Origin: Zwartia panacis
GTDB lineage: Bacteria > Pseudomonadota > Gammaproteobacteria > Burkholderiales > Burkholderiaceae_B
NCBI RefSeq assembly: GCF_030410395.1
Contig: NZ_JAUHHF010000014.1
Coordinates: 1 to 64,000 of the forward strand
Direction: 5' to 3'
Length of the DNA: 64,000 nucleotides
The stretch's first letter is position 1. Each line of letters starts with the position of its first letter. The notes under the pieces are model-generated. The model did no database searches and was not told the origin of the DNA. It saw only the letters and a program-made list of their open reading frames with translations. Of the stretch, positions 17,095 through 28,720 are shown piece after piece. The translations under genes were made by a program, and so were the position numbers.

Positions 17095-18084
17095 ATGAAC
17101 GATCGGCAAGACATGCAGAGCGAGTCGCACGAGGCGCCTACTCAAGATGATGTGCAACAAAGCAGTGCTTTGGTCGTCACAGAAGAAACAAGTCCAGATG
17201 AAGCGACAGCCTCTGATGGAGCAACAAACACTGATGAAACGGTAGAAATTGAATTGGCCAAGCGTGTGGTTGAGACTGCGCTTCTTTGCGCCTCCAGTCC
17301 CATGCCCTTGTCAGAGCTTCGAAAGCTTTTCGAAGAAGAATCGCAATCTTCGCGTCGTTTGACCGAAGTGCTTGAGTCCATCCAGCAAGACTGGCTCGAC
17401 AAGGGAATGGAGCTCGTCGAACTTGCCTCTGGTTGGCGCTTTCAAAGTCGTGCCTCCATGCAGCGCTATCTCGAGAGGCTGAGTCCGGAGCGTGTTCCCA
17501 AGTACTCTCGTGCCGTGATGGAAACGCTCGCGATTATTGCGTGGCGCCAACCCGTGACGCGCGGAGACATTGAGGACATTCGCGGTGTCACGGTTTCGTC
17601 TCAGATTATCAAAACGCTCGAGGATCGTGGCTGGGTCGAGGTGATTGGTCATCGCGATGGTCCTGGACGTCCTGGGCTTCTGGGGACGACTAAACAATTT
17701 CTGGATGATTTAGGTTTGCGTGCTCTGGATGAGTTGCCCGCACTCGGAGCAGCTGAAATGTCTGAAGCATTACAGTCTCTGACATTGGAAGCCGCTGCAC
17801 TTTCAGGGGCGGCGGCCTCATCCGCGCAGAGCGAACATCTGGAACATCAACAAGATATTGCACTTGAAGCCTCAGAAGTCGAATCTGAAACGTCAGAGGT
17901 TCAAGCTGAAGTGATAGAAGTTGCAACTCCCGAACTCGATTCGGTTGAGCTAGATGTCGCAGAGCACAGTGACCTGGAAATATCGAACGAAGAACCCTCG
18001 GACGAAGTGCAGCCTGAATCTGTTGAGTCAGCCGAGTCTGTCGAAAAGCAAAACACACATAATACAAATCTGGAGTCCAAGTGA
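17095..18084 (+). CDS. scpB: Segregation and condensation protein B
   Basis: The winged-helix kleisin-associated subunit of the SMC-ScpAB condensin. The two winged-helix domains occupy about residues 55-220, with [41 protein letters not shown] and GRPGLLGTT as the strongest family segments. The first 50 residues and the last 100 are acidic, low-complexity and rich in Glu, Ser and Val, longer than in typical ScpB (about 200 residues). scpA is not adjacent. The gene overlaps rluB by GTGA, a pairing seen in many betaproteobacteria. Confidence 0.93.
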   Translation: MNDRQDMQSESHEAPTQDDVQQSSALVVTEETSPDEATASDGATNTDETVEIELAKRVVETALLCASSPMPLSELRKLFEEESQSSRRLTEVLESIQQDWLDKGMELVELASGWRFQSRASMQRYLERLSPERVPKYSRAVMETLAIIAWRQPVTRGDIEDIRGVTVSSQIIKTLEDRGWVEVIGHRDGPGRPGLLGTTKQFLDDLGLRALDELPALGAAEMSEALQSLTLEAAALSGAAASSAQSEHLEHQQDIALEASEVESETSEVQAEVIEVATPELDSVELDVAEHSDLEISNEEPSDEVQPESVESAESVEKQNTHNTNLESK

Positions 18085-20273
18085 CTAAACCGAATATCGA
18101 AGAAAAAGTCGTGAGTGCCCAAGAAGAGGGTGCGGTAGCCGTCAAAAAGGCCGTGCGCAAAACACCCGCAAGAAAAAGTGCAGCTAAAACGGCGACTCCC
18201 GTCGAGTCGTCCTCAGACTCTACATCAACACCTGCTGAGGTTGTGGTGCGTAAAACCACCGCCCGTAAGTCAACCCGAGCCTCGGCCCGGGTCGTTGCTG
18301 AAGAGGCAGCAGCCATCGCTCCAGCGATGTCCGCAGAATCTTCTCAAGCCCCTCAGGCATCTGAAGTCCCTGCTCTCAAACCTGCCCGCAAACCCAGGCA
18401 GCCTCGCGTCCCCAAAATAGATGTCGCGCACGCTGAAACCTCAAGCGTTGAAGTGACACCTCAAGTCGTCGTGGCACAGGCCGTCGTACCCGAAGTGCCT
18501 GCTGCAAGCTTTGCGCATACTCCTGTTGAGGCTCAAGCTGTAACAGACGTGGGTAGCGCATACGACGCTGGTTCTGTCACGCCTAAACCGCGTGGTCGAA
18601 AACTGCGCACGCCCTTCCGACGTCGCCGCAGCGACTCCCCGGAAACGGGACGCCCTTCCGAGGACACACGTTCTTCTGCGCGGTCGGACTATGTTTCATT
18701 TGACGAAGATGTCCGCGATGTTGTGGATCTGGGTGATCCCGTCGCGGCCGAGAAAGAAGCTGAACAGGCGCTGTCCTATTTGAGTCAAGCCGACCGGATG
18801 GAGCAGCGTCTGAACAAATATCTGAACAGCGATGTTCTGATGCCAAAGTTGCATAAAGTGCTTGCGGATGCGGGAATAGGCTCGCGTCGAGAGATGGAAG
18901 AGCTCATCATCGCCGGACGTGTTTCAGTGAACGGCGAGCCCGCGCATATCGGGCAGCGTGTGGGGGCAAATGATGCCGTGCGCGTCAATGGTCGTCCGAT
19001 TACGCGCACGAACACTAAAAAGCCTCCCCGAGTGATTCTTTATCACAAGCCGGCCGGTGAAATCGTCAGTCATGATGATCCGAATGGTCGTGCAAATGTC
19101 TTCTCGCGTTTGCCTAAAATGAAGGTCGGTAAATGGTTGTCGATCGGTCGCCTGGATCTGAATACGGAAGGATTGCTGATTTTTACAACGTCGGGTGACT
19201 TGTCGAATCGCTTGCTGCATCCTCGTTATGGCAACGAGCGTGAGTACGCGGTGCGCGTGCTTGGTGAACTCGGGCCTGAGCAAAGGCAGTCATTGCTGGA
19301 TGGTGTGACCCTTGATGATGGTCCGGCCAGCTTTGGCATGATCGAGTTTATTGGCGGCGAAGGCAGCAACCGCTGGTATCGCGTGACTCTCAACGAAGGC
19401 CGCAATCGCGAAGTCCGACGGATGTTTGAGTCTGTTGGTTTGACCGTGAGTCGACTGATTCGAACCCGTTTCGGAGACATTGTGTTGCCGACGACATTGC
19501 GCCGCGGCCGATGGGAAGAGCTCGATTCCAAACTGGTTTCTGCCCTAATGGTTCAAGTCGGTCTCCTGCGCGATGATGATTCGGCGGATGGACGTTCACG
19601 GTCGCCCAAGCAACCTGTTTCGCATGACAGCGCGCTGCCACCTGGCTTTGGCACACTGGAAAGAAATGGTACGCATGGCGCAAAAGTCGGCCGACGTGGC
19701 AAAGTCCAAGGTGGTCGCACCGGAAAGCCGGGTCCCTTTGTTCATCCTGTCGAGCATGCGCCAGCAGTTCTGACTGTAGGTGGCGGTTATGCCAACGGTC
19801 ATCCCGGCGCAGGTCGTGGTGGTCGAGGCAAGCCCTCCGGCCCACATGGCGCAGGCCCGCGCGGTCCTGGTTTCGGTGGCGGCAACAAGTCGGGAGGCCC
19901 CAAAGGCGCGGCCCGTCCAGGTCGTCCCGTTGGGCCAGCGGGCGCGGGCAGGGGGCCTCAGCAAGGCCCCGGAGCTCAGGCAGGTGCCATGGGCAGAGAA
20001 TATTCGACCTCGCAGGGGGCGGATCAGGGTCGTGAGTTCAGTCGCGAGCCCGGACAGGGGCGCCCGCGCGGACCTGGCGGTCCAGCCGGGCAAGGTAGAC
20101 CGCCTAAACAAGGAGGGCGCGGTCCTGGCAAACCTGCTGGAGCCCGTGGCAAACCTGGCCAAGGTGCCGGGACAGGTCGACCTGCTCCGAAAGGTGATGA
20201 CTGGCAGCCACGCGGTGCTTCCGCTCATGAGTCGCGACTTGGTTTTACCAAGTCGTCTCGCGGTGGACGCTAG
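18081..20273 (+). CDS. rluB: 23S rRNA pseudouridine synthase RluB-type with long disordered ends
   Basis: A pseudouridine synthase of the RsuA/RluB/RluE/RluF group; RluB modifies U2605 of 23S rRNA. An S4 RNA-binding domain ([20 protein letters not shown], about 255-300) precedes the catalytic core, where [14 protein letters not shown] holds the nucleophile Asp359. [10 protein letters not shown] is the second core motif. Unusual are a roughly 245-residue Ala/Lys/Pro-rich N-terminus and a roughly 190-residue Gly/Pro/Arg-rich tail (19650-20240). E. coli RluB is about 290 residues. The start is a GTG overlapping the scpB stop, with TGGAG upstream. Confidence 0.92.
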   Translation: MTKPNIEEKVVSAQEEGAVAVKKAVRKTPARKSAAKTATPVESSSDSTSTPAEVVVRKTTARKSTRASARVVAEEAAAIAPAMSAESSQAPQASEVPALKPARKPRQPRVPKIDVAHAETSSVEVTPQVVVAQAVVPEVPAASFAHTPVEAQAVTDVGSAYDAGSVTPKPRGRKLRTPFRRRRSDSPETGRPSEDTRSSARSDYVSFDEDVRDVVDLGDPVAAEKEAEQALSYLSQADRMEQRLNKYLNSDVLMPKLHKVLADAGIGSRREMEELIIAGRVSVNGEPAHIGQRVGANDAVRVNGRPITRTNTKKPPRVILYHKPAGEIVSHDDPNGRANVFSRLPKMKVGKWLSIGRLDLNTEGLLIFTTSGDLSNRLLHPRYGNEREYAVRVLGELGPEQRQSLLDGVTLDDGPASFGMIEFIGGEGSNRWYRVTLNEGRNREVRRMFESVGLTVSRLIRTRFGDIVLPTTLRRGRWEELDSKLVSALMVQVGLLRDDDSADGRSRSPKQPVSHDSALPPGFGTLERNGTHGAKVGRRGKVQGGRTGKPGPFVHPVEHAPAVLTVGGGYANGHPGAGRGGRGKPSGPHGAGPRGPGFGGGNKSGGPKGAARPGRPVGPAGAGRGPQQGPGAQAGAMGREYSTSQGADQGREFSREPGQGRPRGPGGPAGQGRPPKQGGRGPGKPAGARGKPGQGAGTGRPAPKGDDWQPRGASAHESRLGFTKSSRGGR

Positions 20274-20323
20274 CAGCAAGCTCACGTAAATGGTTGCTGC
20301 GTCAAGACTTTTTCCATAAATCA

Positions 20324-20332
20324 TGCTAGAAT
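20324..20332 (+). promoter_or_regulatory. Extended -10 promoter element before the rimP leader
   Basis: TGCTAGAAT has an extended -10 form (TGn followed by TAGAAT). No good -35 lies 16-18 bases upstream, which is acceptable for this class. Transcription would start near 20339 and make a leader of about 150 bases before rimP. Confidence 0.5.
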
Positions 20333-20338
20333 TTAGGG

Positions 20339-20482
20339 CTATCGAGCATTGTCTGCGAGCACTATCCGCGTCAGGATAGATCCAGCGGGTAGCGCTCCAC
20401 CGAGCCCGGCTCTGGTTGCAGCGCCTTCGGGCACAGGTCGACAAATTTGTTGTAAATGGGCTGTTTTCAGCCCTTTTTTTTT
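20339..20482 (+). ncRNA. Structured rimP leader or small RNA ending in a terminator
   Basis: A gene-free, GC-rich leader that can form local hairpins: TATCC/GGATA (about 20363-20378), GAGC-CCG-GCTC (20402-20412) and GCGCC-TTCG-GGC (about 20421-20432). It ends in an intrinsic terminator only six bases before the rimP start. AGCCC at 20403-20407 can pair with GGGCT at 20458-20462, the 5' arm of the terminator, and so could act as an antiterminator. The layout fits either an attenuated leader of the rimP-infB operon or a free-standing small RNA of about 144 bases. I cannot assign it to a known RNA family. Confidence 0.5.
20458..20482 (+). terminator. Intrinsic terminator immediately upstream of rimP
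   Basis: GGGCTG and CAGCCC form a six-pair stem with a TTTT loop, followed by nine T residues (20474-20482). The rimP ATG is at 20489, so transcription from the upstream promoter or from rluB must pass this site to reach rimP. Confidence 0.75.
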
Positions 20483-20488
20483 GGACGT

Positions 20489-20983
20489 ATGGCAGATCTT
20501 TTTACAATTACGCAGCAGGCTTTAGCCTCCATGGATGTCGAGTTCATCGACATTGAGCGCGCAGCGCTTGGCCTTTTGCGCGTCACGATCGATCGGCCCG
20601 AAGGAATTCGGATCGAAGACTGCGAGCAGGTTTCAAAGCATCTGTCACGTGTGTTCGAAGTTGAAAATATTGATTACCGCAGGCTTGAGGTCGGCTCGCC
20701 TGGTGTGGATCGTCCCCTCAAGACTGAGGCGGATTTCAAGCGTTTTATTGGTGAGCGCATCGAAGTCAAGTTGCGCGAAGCGGTAGACAATCAAAAGGTT
20801 TTTTCTGGCGAATTGGTCGATCTGAGTGGATCTGCCGACGCTACGGGTACCGGGGCGGTCTTGCCTTTCGGTATTGAGTTTGAGGCAAAAAAAGGCGAGG
20901 TTCGGCAGGTGGCGTTTGCGTTTTCGGATGTAGAACGCGCCAAGCTGAATCCTGTTCTGGATTTCAAGGGCAAAAAGCGATGA
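20489..20983 (+). CDS. rimP: Ribosome maturation factor RimP
   Basis: A 30S subunit maturation factor. The N-terminal alpha/beta domain ([36 protein letters not shown]) and [11 protein letters not shown], the signature near residue 72-82, are present, followed by the SH3-like C-terminal domain. The frame extends upstream through the terminator hairpin, but that part cannot be real protein; the ATG at 20489 gives 164 residues and a normal N-terminus. The ribosome binding site is weak (TGGAC). It overlaps nusA by ATGA, the standard order. Confidence 0.93.
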   Translation: MADLFTITQQALASMDVEFIDIERAALGLLRVTIDRPEGIRIEDCEQVSKHLSRVFEVENIDYRRLEVGSPGVDRPLKTEADFKRFIGERIEVKLREAVDNQKVFSGELVDLSGSADATGTGAVLPFGIEFEAKKGEVRQVAFAFSDVERAKLNPVLDFKGKKR

Positions 20984-22458
20984 GTCGCGAAATTCTTCTG
21001 TTAGTAGACGCGTTGGCGCGTGAAAAAAACGTGACACGAGACGTTGTGTTCGACGCACTCGAAGGTGCTTTGGCATCGGCCATGAAAAAGCGCTTTAAAG
21101 AGGACGCCGACATCCGCGTGTCCGTCAATCGCACCACGGGAGATCACGAAGGCTTTCGTCGATGGCTGGTGGTGCCTGACGAGCAAGGTCTGCAGGAACC
21201 TGATCAGCAGGAAATGCTCTCCGATGCGCGTGAAATCGTCGCTGACATCGAAGTCGGTGAATACATCGAAGAACCGCTTGAGCCAATCGAGTTCGGCCGT
21301 ATTGGTGCCCAGGCTGCCAAGCAGGCGATCTTGCAGCGCATTCGCGATGCCGAACGCGAGCAGATCCTGAACGACTTTTTGGACCGCGGCGAAATGATCG
21401 TCTCGGGTTCGATCAAGCGCATGGACAAAGGCGATGTGATTGTTGAAACGGGCAAAATCGAGGCGCGTTTGCCCCGTAGCGAAATGATTCCCAAAGAGAA
21501 TCTTCGCGTCGGTGACCGTGTTCGAGCCTGGGTATTGAAAGTCGATCGCACTGCGCGTGGTCAGCAAGTCATTTTGTCTCGTACGGCTCCCGAGTTCATC
21601 AAGCAGCTTTTTGAAAATGAAGTGCCCGAGATTGAGCAGGGACTTTTGGAAATCAAAGGTGCTGCGCGCGACCCAGGCGTGCGCGCCAAAATTGCTGTGG
21701 TGGCTTATGACAAACGCATCGACCCAATTGGAACATGCGTGGGTATGCGTGGTTCGCGTGTCACCGCTGTGCGTAATGAGCTGGGCGGAGAGCAGGTCGA
21801 TATCGTGTTGTGGTCCGAAGATCCTGCCGAATTTGTGATCGGTGCTCTTGCACCGGCAAACGTCGAGTCGATCGTCGTTGACGAAGATCGCCACGCGATG
21901 GATGTCGTGGTGGATGAGGAAAACCTCCCCAAGGCGATCGGATCGAAAGGACAAAACGTTCGTCTGGCTTCCGAGCTCACGGGTTGGCAAATCAACATCA
22001 TGACACCCGAAGAAAGTCAAAACAGGCAAGAGCTCGAACGCGCCCAATTGCGCAGCACGTTCATGTCGCGTCTGGATGTGGACGAGGAAGTCGCCGATAT
22101 TCTGATTGACGAAGGCTTTACGGGCCTCGAGGAAATAGCTTACGTTCCGATGCAGGAACTGCTCGAGATCGAGTCTTTTGATGAAGACACGATCAATGAG
22201 CTTCGTACGCGTGCCCGCAATGCGCTGCTGACCGAGGCAATTGCCCAGGAAGAGCGTGTTGAGACCGCGCAAGATTTGCTGTCGCTCGAGGGCATGACCC
22301 CTGAGCTCGTCGCCAAGCTGGCTGCTGGCGGAGTCACGACGCGGGATGATCTCGCTGAGCTTGCCACCGATGAGTTGATTGAAATGTCGGGTCTCGAAGA
22401 GAAGGTCGCGAGTGATTTCATCATGGCTGCCCGTGCGCACTGGTTCGAAGATCAGTAA
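20980..22458 (+). CDS. nusA: Transcription termination/antitermination factor NusA
   Basis: Binds RNA polymerase and nascent RNA to control pausing, termination and rRNA antitermination. In order it has the polymerase-binding N-terminal domain (1 to about 125), an S1 domain (about 135-200), KH1 and KH2 (about 205-345, including [11 protein letters not shown] and [13 protein letters not shown]) and two acidic repeats (about 365-492), as in proteobacterial NusA of about 495 residues. It overlaps rimP by four bases and lies 79 bases before infB. In E. coli NusA autoregulates this operon. Confidence 0.96.
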   Translation: MSREILLLVDALAREKNVTRDVVFDALEGALASAMKKRFKEDADIRVSVNRTTGDHEGFRRWLVVPDEQGLQEPDQQEMLSDAREIVADIEVGEYIEEPLEPIEFGRIGAQAAKQAILQRIRDAEREQILNDFLDRGEMIVSGSIKRMDKGDVIVETGKIEARLPRSEMIPKENLRVGDRVRAWVLKVDRTARGQQVILSRTAPEFIKQLFENEVPEIEQGLLEIKGAARDPGVRAKIAVVAYDKRIDPIGTCVGMRGSRVTAVRNELGGEQVDIVLWSEDPAEFVIGALAPANVESIVVDEDRHAMDVVVDEENLPKAIGSKGQNVRLASELTGWQINIMTPEESQNRQELERAQLRSTFMSRLDVDEEVADILIDEGFTGLEEIAYVPMQELLEIESFDEDTINELRTRARNALLTEAIAQEERVETAQDLLSLEGMTPELVAKLAAGGVTTRDDLAELATDELIEMSGLEEKVASDFIMAARAHWFEDQ

Positions 22459-22537
22459 AAAGATGTCAGTCGGTTGGGCGGCATCGGCCGCCTCGCGCTT
22501 GAAGTTGTAACGCTGTAAAAAGGTAAGAGAGAGTCTA

Positions 22538-25500
22538 ATGTCGAGTAACACAGTCGCCCAGTTCGCTATCGAGCTGAAAATGCCTGCCAATGTGCTGCTA
22601 GAACAGCTGCGCGCTGCTGGCGTCGATCTCAATTCAGTGGAAGATAATGTCACTGATGGCGATAAGGCTCGCTTGCTCGAGTCTCTGCGTCGCTCGCACG
22701 GGGCCACCGAAGGCAAGAAGATCACACTGACCCGTCGTCAGACTTCCGAAATCCGTCAGGCTGATGGTTCCGGTCGGTCGCGCACTATCCAGGTCGAGGT
22801 CCGTAAGAAACGTGTCTTTGTTAAACGCGATACGCCTGAGCTCAGTGATGCGCCATCCCAAGTGGTTGGCTCAGAGCCTCCAAAAACAGCGCCCGCGGAG
22901 TCCCAAGAGATCTCGGCAGCGCCCAAACTCGCGTCTGCGCAGTCTCAGTCTCAGGCCCAAGCTGTTTCGACATCCTCTGCCGATGTAGATGCCACGCCTG
23001 CACAGACCGATCACTCCGCGACTGACAAAGTTGTCGAGCCTATCGCCCACCAGCCTGAGTCGACAACGGTTTTAGCTGCTCAGCCCAGCACAGCGCCTGA
23101 GTCAGTCAACGTTGACAGCTTGTCTGGCGATCCAGAAAAAGACCGCGCAGAAAGTACAACCCGCATTTCATCAGAGCCCTTGGCTACGCCTGCAAGTGAA
23201 AGTGCCGATGCCCCTGAGGACAAAGTTGCCGCAACGGCTGCATCCGTCAAGCCTGGCGATAGCACTCCTGCGGTTTCGCCAGAATCAGTCGATGTTTCCG
23301 CGGAGCCTGAGCAGGCTCAGGTTCAGGTTTCGGCGCAAGAGTCGGATAAGTCTCATCCTGTTTCAGCACACGAGGCGCAACTGCCCGCTGAGTCCGTCAA
23401 ACCAGCCAAGTCAACGCGTGGCCGGGCCGTTGCGCCCGTCCATGCCGCGCCCATTGAGGGCGAAGCACGCGATGAGGCCCGTCGCGCCTCAGAAGCCGAG
23501 GCGGCTGCTTTGCGCGAAATGCTGAATCGTCCTCGCAAAGTGGTGCGGCCTCCGGAGCCTGAAGCTGCAGCACTGTCCGGGACTTTGCACAAGCCGAATG
23601 GTCCTGCCACAGCGAAAGGCGCTAAAAAAGAAGGCGCAGCGGACGCTTCGGGTAAGAAAGTACTCAAGTCGGGCGAAATCGCTTCGACTTGGACCGACGA
23701 TGCTTCGCGTAAGAAACCTGCTGAAAAGCGCGACGCACCTGCAGCGCCTGGTCGTGAAGGCTGGCGTGCCGGTGGTAAAAGTAAAGCTGGCGGCAAAAAG
23801 GGCGCGCGTGGTGCGAACAACGTCGTTCAAGATCGTCGTGAACCCGCTCCTGTCGAATTTATCGCCCGTGAGATTCACGTGCCCGAAACGATCAGCGTTG
23901 CTGACTTGGCACACAAAATGTCCGTCAAGGCTGGCGAGGTCATCAAGCACTTGATGAAACTTGGTCAGATGGTCACGATTAACCAGGTGCTCGATCAAGA
24001 GACTGCGATGATTGTGGTCGAGGAGTTAGGCCATAAAGCTATCGCCGCCAAGCTTGACGATCCCGAGGCTTTCCTGGACGAATCCGCGCCGCACGAAGAT
24101 GTTCAACTCTTTGCGCGTGCACCGGTGGTGACTGTAATGGGTCACGTCGATCACGGTAAAACCTCATTGTTGGATTACATCCGACGCGCGAAAGTGGCTT
24201 CCGGAGAAGCGGGCGGAATTACCCAGCACATCGGTGCCTATCACGTTCAGACAGAACGCGGCATGGTGACCTTCCTGGATACCCCGGGCCACGAAGCTTT
24301 TACGGCAATGCGTGCACGCGGTGCGAAAGCGACTGATATCGTGATTTTGGTGGTTGCTGCCGATGACGGCGTGATGCCACAAACCAAAGAAGCGATTCAC
24401 CATGCGAAAGCGGCTGGTGTGCCACTGGTTGTCGCCGTGAACAAGATCGACAAGCCTGATGCCAATCCAGAGCGCGTCAAACAAGAACTTGTCGTCGAAG
24501 AAGTCGTTCCCGAAGAATACGGCGGCGATGTGCCCTTTATTTCTGTCTCTGCCAAGACCGGTCAGGGTATTGATGAGTTGCTTGAAAACGTCTTGCTCCA
24601 GGCGGAAGTTCTTGAGCTTAAAGCTGCGATCGACGCACCCGCCAAAGGTCTGGTGATCGAAGCGCGACTGGATAAAGGTCGCGGTCCGGTTGCAACGATT
24701 CTGGTTCAGAGCGGTACATTGCATCGCGGTGATGTCGTGCTGGCAGGCGCAAGTTACGGCCGAGTGCGAGCCATGCTTGACGAGAACGGTAAGCCGATCC
24801 AGTCAGCAGGTCCCTCGATTCCCGTTGAAATTCAGGGTTTGACCGAAGTCCCTTCAGCTGGAGACGAATTGATGTCTCTTGCCGACGAGCGTCGTGCTCG
24901 CGAGATCGCTTTGTTCCGTCAAGGCAAGTTCCGTGATGTGAAGCTTGCGCGTCAACAAGCTGCCAAGCTCGAGTCGATGTTTGAAAATATCGCCGAAGGC
25001 TCTCAGACCTTGTCCCTGATCGTCAAAACAGACGTTCAAGGCTCACAAGAAGCTTTGGTGGCCTCCTTGCTGAAGCTGTCCACTGAAGAAGTGCGTGTGC
25101 AAGTGGTGCATGCCGCGGTCGGTGGCGTTTCAGAGAGCGACGTCAACCTGGCGATCGCCTCTGGTGCTGTGATTATCGGCTTTAACGTGCGTGCGGATGC
25201 GAGCTCTAAAAAGCTGGCCGAATCCAACGGCGTGGATATCCGCTACTACAACATCATTTATGACGCGGTCGACGAAATCAAACTTGCCATGTCTGGCATG
25301 CTAGCTCCTGAGAAGCGGGAAGAAGTGATCGGCATGGTTGAGATCCGCGAGGTCTATACGATTTCGCGCATCGGTACAGTCGCAGGTTGTATGGTGACTG
25401 ATGGGGTGGTTCGTCGCGACTCCCAGGTCCGCTTGTTGCGCAACAACGTCGTGCACTGGACTGGCTGGCTTGATTCGCTGCGTCGCTTCAAAGATGACGC

Positions 25501-25615
25501 CAAAGAAGTTAAATCAGGCTTTGATTGCGGGATCACCTTGCGAGGCAACAACGACTTGCAGGTCGGTGATCAATTGGAAATCTTTGAAATCAAGGAAGTG
25601 GCTCGCTCGCTTTAA
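22538..25615 (+). CDS. infB: Translation initiation factor IF-2
   Basis: The GTPase that brings initiator tRNA to the 30S subunit. The N-terminal IF2N module (1-52) is followed by about 330 residues of Ala/Ser/Glu/Pro-rich linker and a second IF2N domain ([17 protein letters not shown], about 448). G1 is GHVDHGKT at 535-542, with DTPGHEAF (G3) and NKID (G4), then domains II-IV ending EIKEVARSL. At 1025 residues it is longer than the E. coli protein (890) because of the linker. It is expressed as part of the rimP operon, and its partner tRNA-fMet is encoded 5.5 kb upstream. Confidence 0.97.
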   Translation: MSSNTVAQFAIELKMPANVLLEQLRAAGVDLNSVEDNVTDGDKARLLESLRRSHGATEGKKITLTRRQTSEIRQADGSGRSRTIQVEVRKKRVFVKRDTPELSDAPSQVVGSEPPKTAPAESQEISAAPKLASAQSQSQAQAVSTSSADVDATPAQTDHSATDKVVEPIAHQPESTTVLAAQPSTAPESVNVDSLSGDPEKDRAESTTRISSEPLATPASESADAPEDKVAATAASVKPGDSTPAVSPESVDVSAEPEQAQVQVSAQESDKSHPVSAHEAQLPAESVKPAKSTRGRAVAPVHAAPIEGEARDEARRASEAEAAALREMLNRPRKVVRPPEPEAAALSGTLHKPNGPATAKGAKKEGAADASGKKVLKSGEIASTWTDDASRKKPAEKRDAPAAPGREGWRAGGKSKAGGKKGARGANNVVQDRREPAPVEFIAREIHVPETISVADLAHKMSVKAGEVIKHLMKLGQMVTINQVLDQETAMIVVEELGHKAIAAKLDDPEAFLDESAPHEDVQLFARAPVVTVMGHVDHGKTSLLDYIRRAKVASGEAGGITQHIGAYHVQTERGMVTFLDTPGHEAFTAMRARGAKATDIVILVVAADDGVMPQTKEAIHHAKAAGVPLVVAVNKIDKPDANPERVKQELVVEEVVPEEYGGDVPFISVSAKTGQGIDELLENVLLQAEVLELKAAIDAPAKGLVIEARLDKGRGPVATILVQSGTLHRGDVVLAGASYGRVRAMLDENGKPIQSAGPSIPVEIQGLTEVPSAGDELMSLADERRAREIALFRQGKFRDVKLARQQAAKLESMFENIAEGSQTLSLIVKTDVQGSQEALVASLLKLSTEEVRVQVVHAAVGGVSESDVNLAIASGAVIIGFNVRADASSKKLAESNGVDIRYYNIIYDAVDEIKLAMSGMLAPEKREEVIGMVEIREVYTISRIGTVAGCMVTDGVVRRDSQVRLLRNNVVHWTGWLDSLRRFKDDAKEVKSGFDCGITLRGNNDLQVGDQLEIFEIKEVARSL

Positions 25616-25625
25616 TGCCCACTAA

Positions 25626-26027
25626 ATGAGTCGTCATAAACAAAAAACCTCTCCCGGCCGCAATTTAAGGCTTGCTGACCAGATCCAAAAAGATCTGGCC
25701 ATCATCATTCAGCGCGAAATCGACATGAGTCGCGCGGGTTTGATCACGCTTTCCGGGATCGAGTTGACGACCGACTATGCGCACGCCAAGGTTTACTTTA
25801 CGGTACTGGGTGCTGAGCCTGAGCAAGCCCAAGCTTTGCTCAACGAAAAAGCGGGTTGGTTTCACTCCCAGTTATATAAGTTGTTGCACATCCACACTGT
25901 GCCTACACTGCATTTCTTTCATGATCCTCGCCTCAAGCGCGGGATCGAGATGTCCGCATTGATTGACCAGGCCAATCTGCCTGGCCAGTACGCAGGCGTT
26001 CCCGACGAGCCTGAAGACAAGCCGTAA
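25626..26027 (+). CDS. rbfA: 30S ribosome-binding factor RbfA
   Basis: A KH-fold factor for late 16S rRNA maturation and cold adaptation. [18 protein letters not shown] at the start, [16 protein letters not shown] in the centre and [21 protein letters not shown] near the end match the family across its 133 residues. It starts 10 bases after the infB stop with a poor ribosome binding site, which suggests translational coupling. Confidence 0.95.
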   Translation: MSRHKQKTSPGRNLRLADQIQKDLAIIIQREIDMSRAGLITLSGIELTTDYAHAKVYFTVLGAEPEQAQALLNEKAGWFHSQLYKLLHIHTVPTLHFFHDPRLKRGIEMSALIDQANLPGQYAGVPDEPEDKP

Positions 26028-26050
26028 GGCTGTCGTTTTGGAAACTGACG

Positions 26051-26866
26051 ATGGCTAAAAGACGCGGGCGCGTGCTCGATGGTGTGTTGTTGCTGGACAA
26101 ACCTGTGGGATTGTCGAGTAACCATGCGCTTCAGCGGGCCAAACATGCGATGGATGCTCAAAAAGCGGGCCATACGGGCACGCTTGATCCTTTTGCGACC
26201 GGCTTACTCGTATGCTGCATGGGACGCGCCACAAAAATTTCCGGTGCGATGCTGGGGGCTGACAAAGGCTATCGCGCAACGATTGCTTTTGGCAGTGAAA
26301 CGGACTCCGGTGACTTGACCGGTATCGTTGTGAGTCAAGCCCCCGAGGGTTTTGACGGTGTGCGCGAAGATTCATTGCGTGATGTGCTCGAAACCTTCAA
26401 AGGGACCCAATTACAGATTCCTCCCATGGTTTCGGCATTGAAACGGGATGGAAAGCCCCTTTATGAGTATGCGCGTCAAGGCATCACACTTGAGCGCGAA
26501 CCGCGAGAGATCACGATTCGACAGCTTGATTTGTTGAGTTTTAGCCCCATGTCTGCCGAGATCCAGGTCCTGTGCACAAAGGGAACCTACATTCGTACAC
26601 TTGCGCAGGACATTGGTCGCGCGCTTGGCTGTTTTGCCCACTTGTCAGCGTTACGGCGGACGCAAGTGGGTCCGTTTTCTCTTCAGGATGCGATTGCACT
26701 CGAAACCTTGCAATCAATGCAAACGCCAGAGAGTGTGTTGATTGCGTTGGAAGATTTACCCGCTGAGCTTGTGCCAGCGAAAAAAAGCACAGCTTCGCTA
26801 GGCGACGGTTTGCCTGGTTCCATTCATGTATCACCCGCGGACGATGTGTCCGCTCAGTCTTATTAA
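26051..26866 (+). CDS. truB: tRNA pseudouridine-55 synthase TruB
   Basis: Makes pseudouridine 55 in the T loop of tRNAs. GVLLLDKPVGLSSN begins the domain. GHTGTLDPFATGLL (about 41-54) holds the catalytic aspartate. GTYIRTLAQDIG and the following helix complete the core. At 271 residues it is shorter than E. coli TruB (314): the C-terminal PUA region is reduced to a short tail rich in Ser and Asp. The gene lies between rbfA (23 bases) and typA (9 bases) in one operon. Confidence 0.94.
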   Translation: MAKRRGRVLDGVLLLDKPVGLSSNHALQRAKHAMDAQKAGHTGTLDPFATGLLVCCMGRATKISGAMLGADKGYRATIAFGSETDSGDLTGIVVSQAPEGFDGVREDSLRDVLETFKGTQLQIPPMVSALKRDGKPLYEYARQGITLEREPREITIRQLDLLSFSPMSAEIQVLCTKGTYIRTLAQDIGRALGCFAHLSALRRTQVGPFSLQDAIALETLQSMQTPESVLIALEDLPAELVPAKKSTASLGDGLPGSIHVSPADDVSAQSY

Positions 26867-26875
26867 AGGATCTGT

Positions 26876-28696
26876 ATGTCACGCGCATTGCGTAACGTTG
26901 CCATTATTGCCCACGTCGACCATGGCAAAACGACACTCGTCGACCAACTTTTGCGTCAGTCCGGTACTTTTCGCTCGAATGAGCGCATGACCGAACGCGT
27001 TATGGACTCGAACGATCTCGAAAAAGAACGTGGCATTACGATTCTGTCAAAGAATTGCGCCGTCGAATACGAAGGTACGCATATCAATATCGTTGATACC
27101 CCCGGACACGCCGACTTCGGTGGAGAGGTCGAGCGCGTGCTGTCGATGGTCGATGGCGTGCTGTTGCTGGTCGATGCTGTCGAAGGTCCCATGCCGCAGA
27201 CACGTTTTGTGACCAAAAAAGCGCTTGCGCTCGGACTCAAACCTATCGTGGTGATCAACAAGGTTGACCGCCCGGGCGCACGTTGCGACTTTGTGATCAA
27301 TGCGACTTTTGAATTGTTCGACAAGCTCGGTGCAACGGAAGAGCAATTGGACTTCCCCGTCATTTATGCTTCAGGTCTGAATGGTTATGCAGGTTTGACA
27401 GAAGACGTGCGCGAAGGCGATATGCGTCCTCTGTTTAATGCCATTCTTGAACACGTTCCGATGCGTGAAGATGATCCCGATGCGCCTTTGCAGCTTCAGA
27501 TCACCTCGATCGATTACAGCACTTATGTAGGCAAAATCGGTATCGGTCGTATTCGCCGCGGCCGTGTCAAAACCGGTATGGATGTTGTGTGTCTCAACGG
27601 TCCAGATGGCGCGACTTTCAAAGGTCGAGTCAACCAGGTGTTGAAATTCAAAGGTCTCGAGCGTGAGATCGTCGATAGCGCCATTGCAGGCGACATCGTG
27701 TTGGTCAACGGCATCGAAGACATCGCGATCGGTACGACCTTGTGCTCGCCTGAAAAGGTCGAAGGTCTGCCGATGCTCAAGATTGACGAGCCTACGCTGA
27801 CAATGAACTTTATGGTCAATACCAGCCCACTGGCAGGTCGCGAAGGTAAGTTTGTGACAAGCCGTCAGTTGCGCGAGCGTCTCGATCGAGAGCTCAAGTC
27901 AAACATGGCGTTGCGCGTTCGTGACACAGACGACGATACCGTCTTTGAAGTGGCGGGTCGCGGAGAATTGCACCTGACGATTCTGATCGAAACAATGCGA
28001 CGCGAAGGTTACGAACTAGCCGTCTCTCGTCCACGCGTGGTGTTTAAAGAGGAAAACGGCGTCAAGCTCGAACCTTACGAGAATCTGAGTATTGACCTCG
28101 AAGACAATACGCAGGGCGCGGTCATGGAAGAGCTCGGTATGCGCAAGGCGGAGTTGCTCGACATGGTCAGTGATGGCCGTGGACGCACCCGTCTTGAGTA
28201 TCGTGTGCCCGCACGTGGCCTGATCGGTTTTCAAGGCGATTTTATGACGATGACCCGTGGAAACGGTCTGATGAGTCATACCTTTGATGCCTATGGTCCA
28301 GTCAAAGAAGGTTTGCTGGGCGAGCGTCGCAACGGGGTGCTGATCAGTCAGGATGATGGCGCTGCTGTGGCGTACGCCCTGTGGAAGTTACAGGATCGTG
28401 GTCGCATGTTCGTCTCACATAACGATCCTGTCTATGAAGGCATGATTATTGGGATTCATAGTCGTGACAACGACTTGGTCGTCAATCCAATCAAAGGCAA
28501 GCAACTGACGAACGTGCGCGCATCCGGCACGGATGAAGCGGTGCGTCTGGTTCCACCGATTGATATGAGTCTTGAGTATGCGGTCGAGTTTATCAGTGAT
28601 GATGAGCTAGTCGAAGTCACGCCCAAGAGCATTCGTTTGCGCAAGCGCTACCTCAAAGAACACGAGCGTCGCAAGATGTCCCGTGAGGGCGCGTAA
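26876..28696 (+). CDS. typA: Ribosome-associated GTPase TypA/BipA
   Basis: A translational GTPase of the EF-G/LepA group needed for ribosome assembly and stress growth. G1 is AHVDHGKTT at about 12-20, RGITILSKN is switch [15 protein letters not shown] is G3 and NKVDR is G4. EF-G-like domains III and V and the BipA-specific C-terminus ([12 protein letters not shown]) follow. The 606 residues are standard. AAAGGA lies before the ATG. It is the last gene of the operon, with a strong terminator 24 bases downstream. Confidence 0.96.
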   Translation: MSRALRNVAIIAHVDHGKTTLVDQLLRQSGTFRSNERMTERVMDSNDLEKERGITILSKNCAVEYEGTHINIVDTPGHADFGGEVERVLSMVDGVLLLVDAVEGPMPQTRFVTKKALALGLKPIVVINKVDRPGARCDFVINATFELFDKLGATEEQLDFPVIYASGLNGYAGLTEDVREGDMRPLFNAILEHVPMREDDPDAPLQLQITSIDYSTYVGKIGIGRIRRGRVKTGMDVVCLNGPDGATFKGRVNQVLKFKGLEREIVDSAIAGDIVLVNGIEDIAIGTTLCSPEKVEGLPMLKIDEPTLTMNFMVNTSPLAGREGKFVTSRQLRERLDRELKSNMALRVRDTDDDTVFEVAGRGELHLTILIETMRREGYELAVSRPRVVFKEENGVKLEPYENLSIDLEDNTQGAVMEELGMRKAELLDMVSDGRGRTRLEYRVPARGLIGFQGDFMTMTRGNGLMSHTFDAYGPVKEGLLGERRNGVLISQDDGAAVAYALWKLQDRGRMFVSHNDPVYEGMIIGIHSRDNDLVVNPIKGKQLTNVRASGTDEAVRLVPPIDMSLEYAVEFISDDELVEVTPKSIRLRKRYLKEHERRKMSREGA

Positions 28697-28720
28697 TACT
28701 GCGCGAGTCTTGAGGGTAAT

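Noticed and set aside
19600-20270. Repetitive GC-rich DNA at the end of rluB, considered as a satellite or CRISPR-like repeat
   Set aside because: It is in frame with RluB, has codon-level Gly/Pro/Arg bias and no constant repeat-spacer pattern.
20339-20482. The rimP leader as a known riboswitch, SRP RNA or tRNA
   Set aside because: I could not match any conserved core, such as the SRP tetraloop region or a cloverleaf. It is reported only as an unassigned structured leader.
21001-22725. A 574-codon open frame antisense to nusA and the start of infB
   Set aside because: It has no recognisable domain, its translation is rich in His, Phe and Arg as expected from the complement of biased codons, and it covers two certain genes. 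Length alone does not support it.
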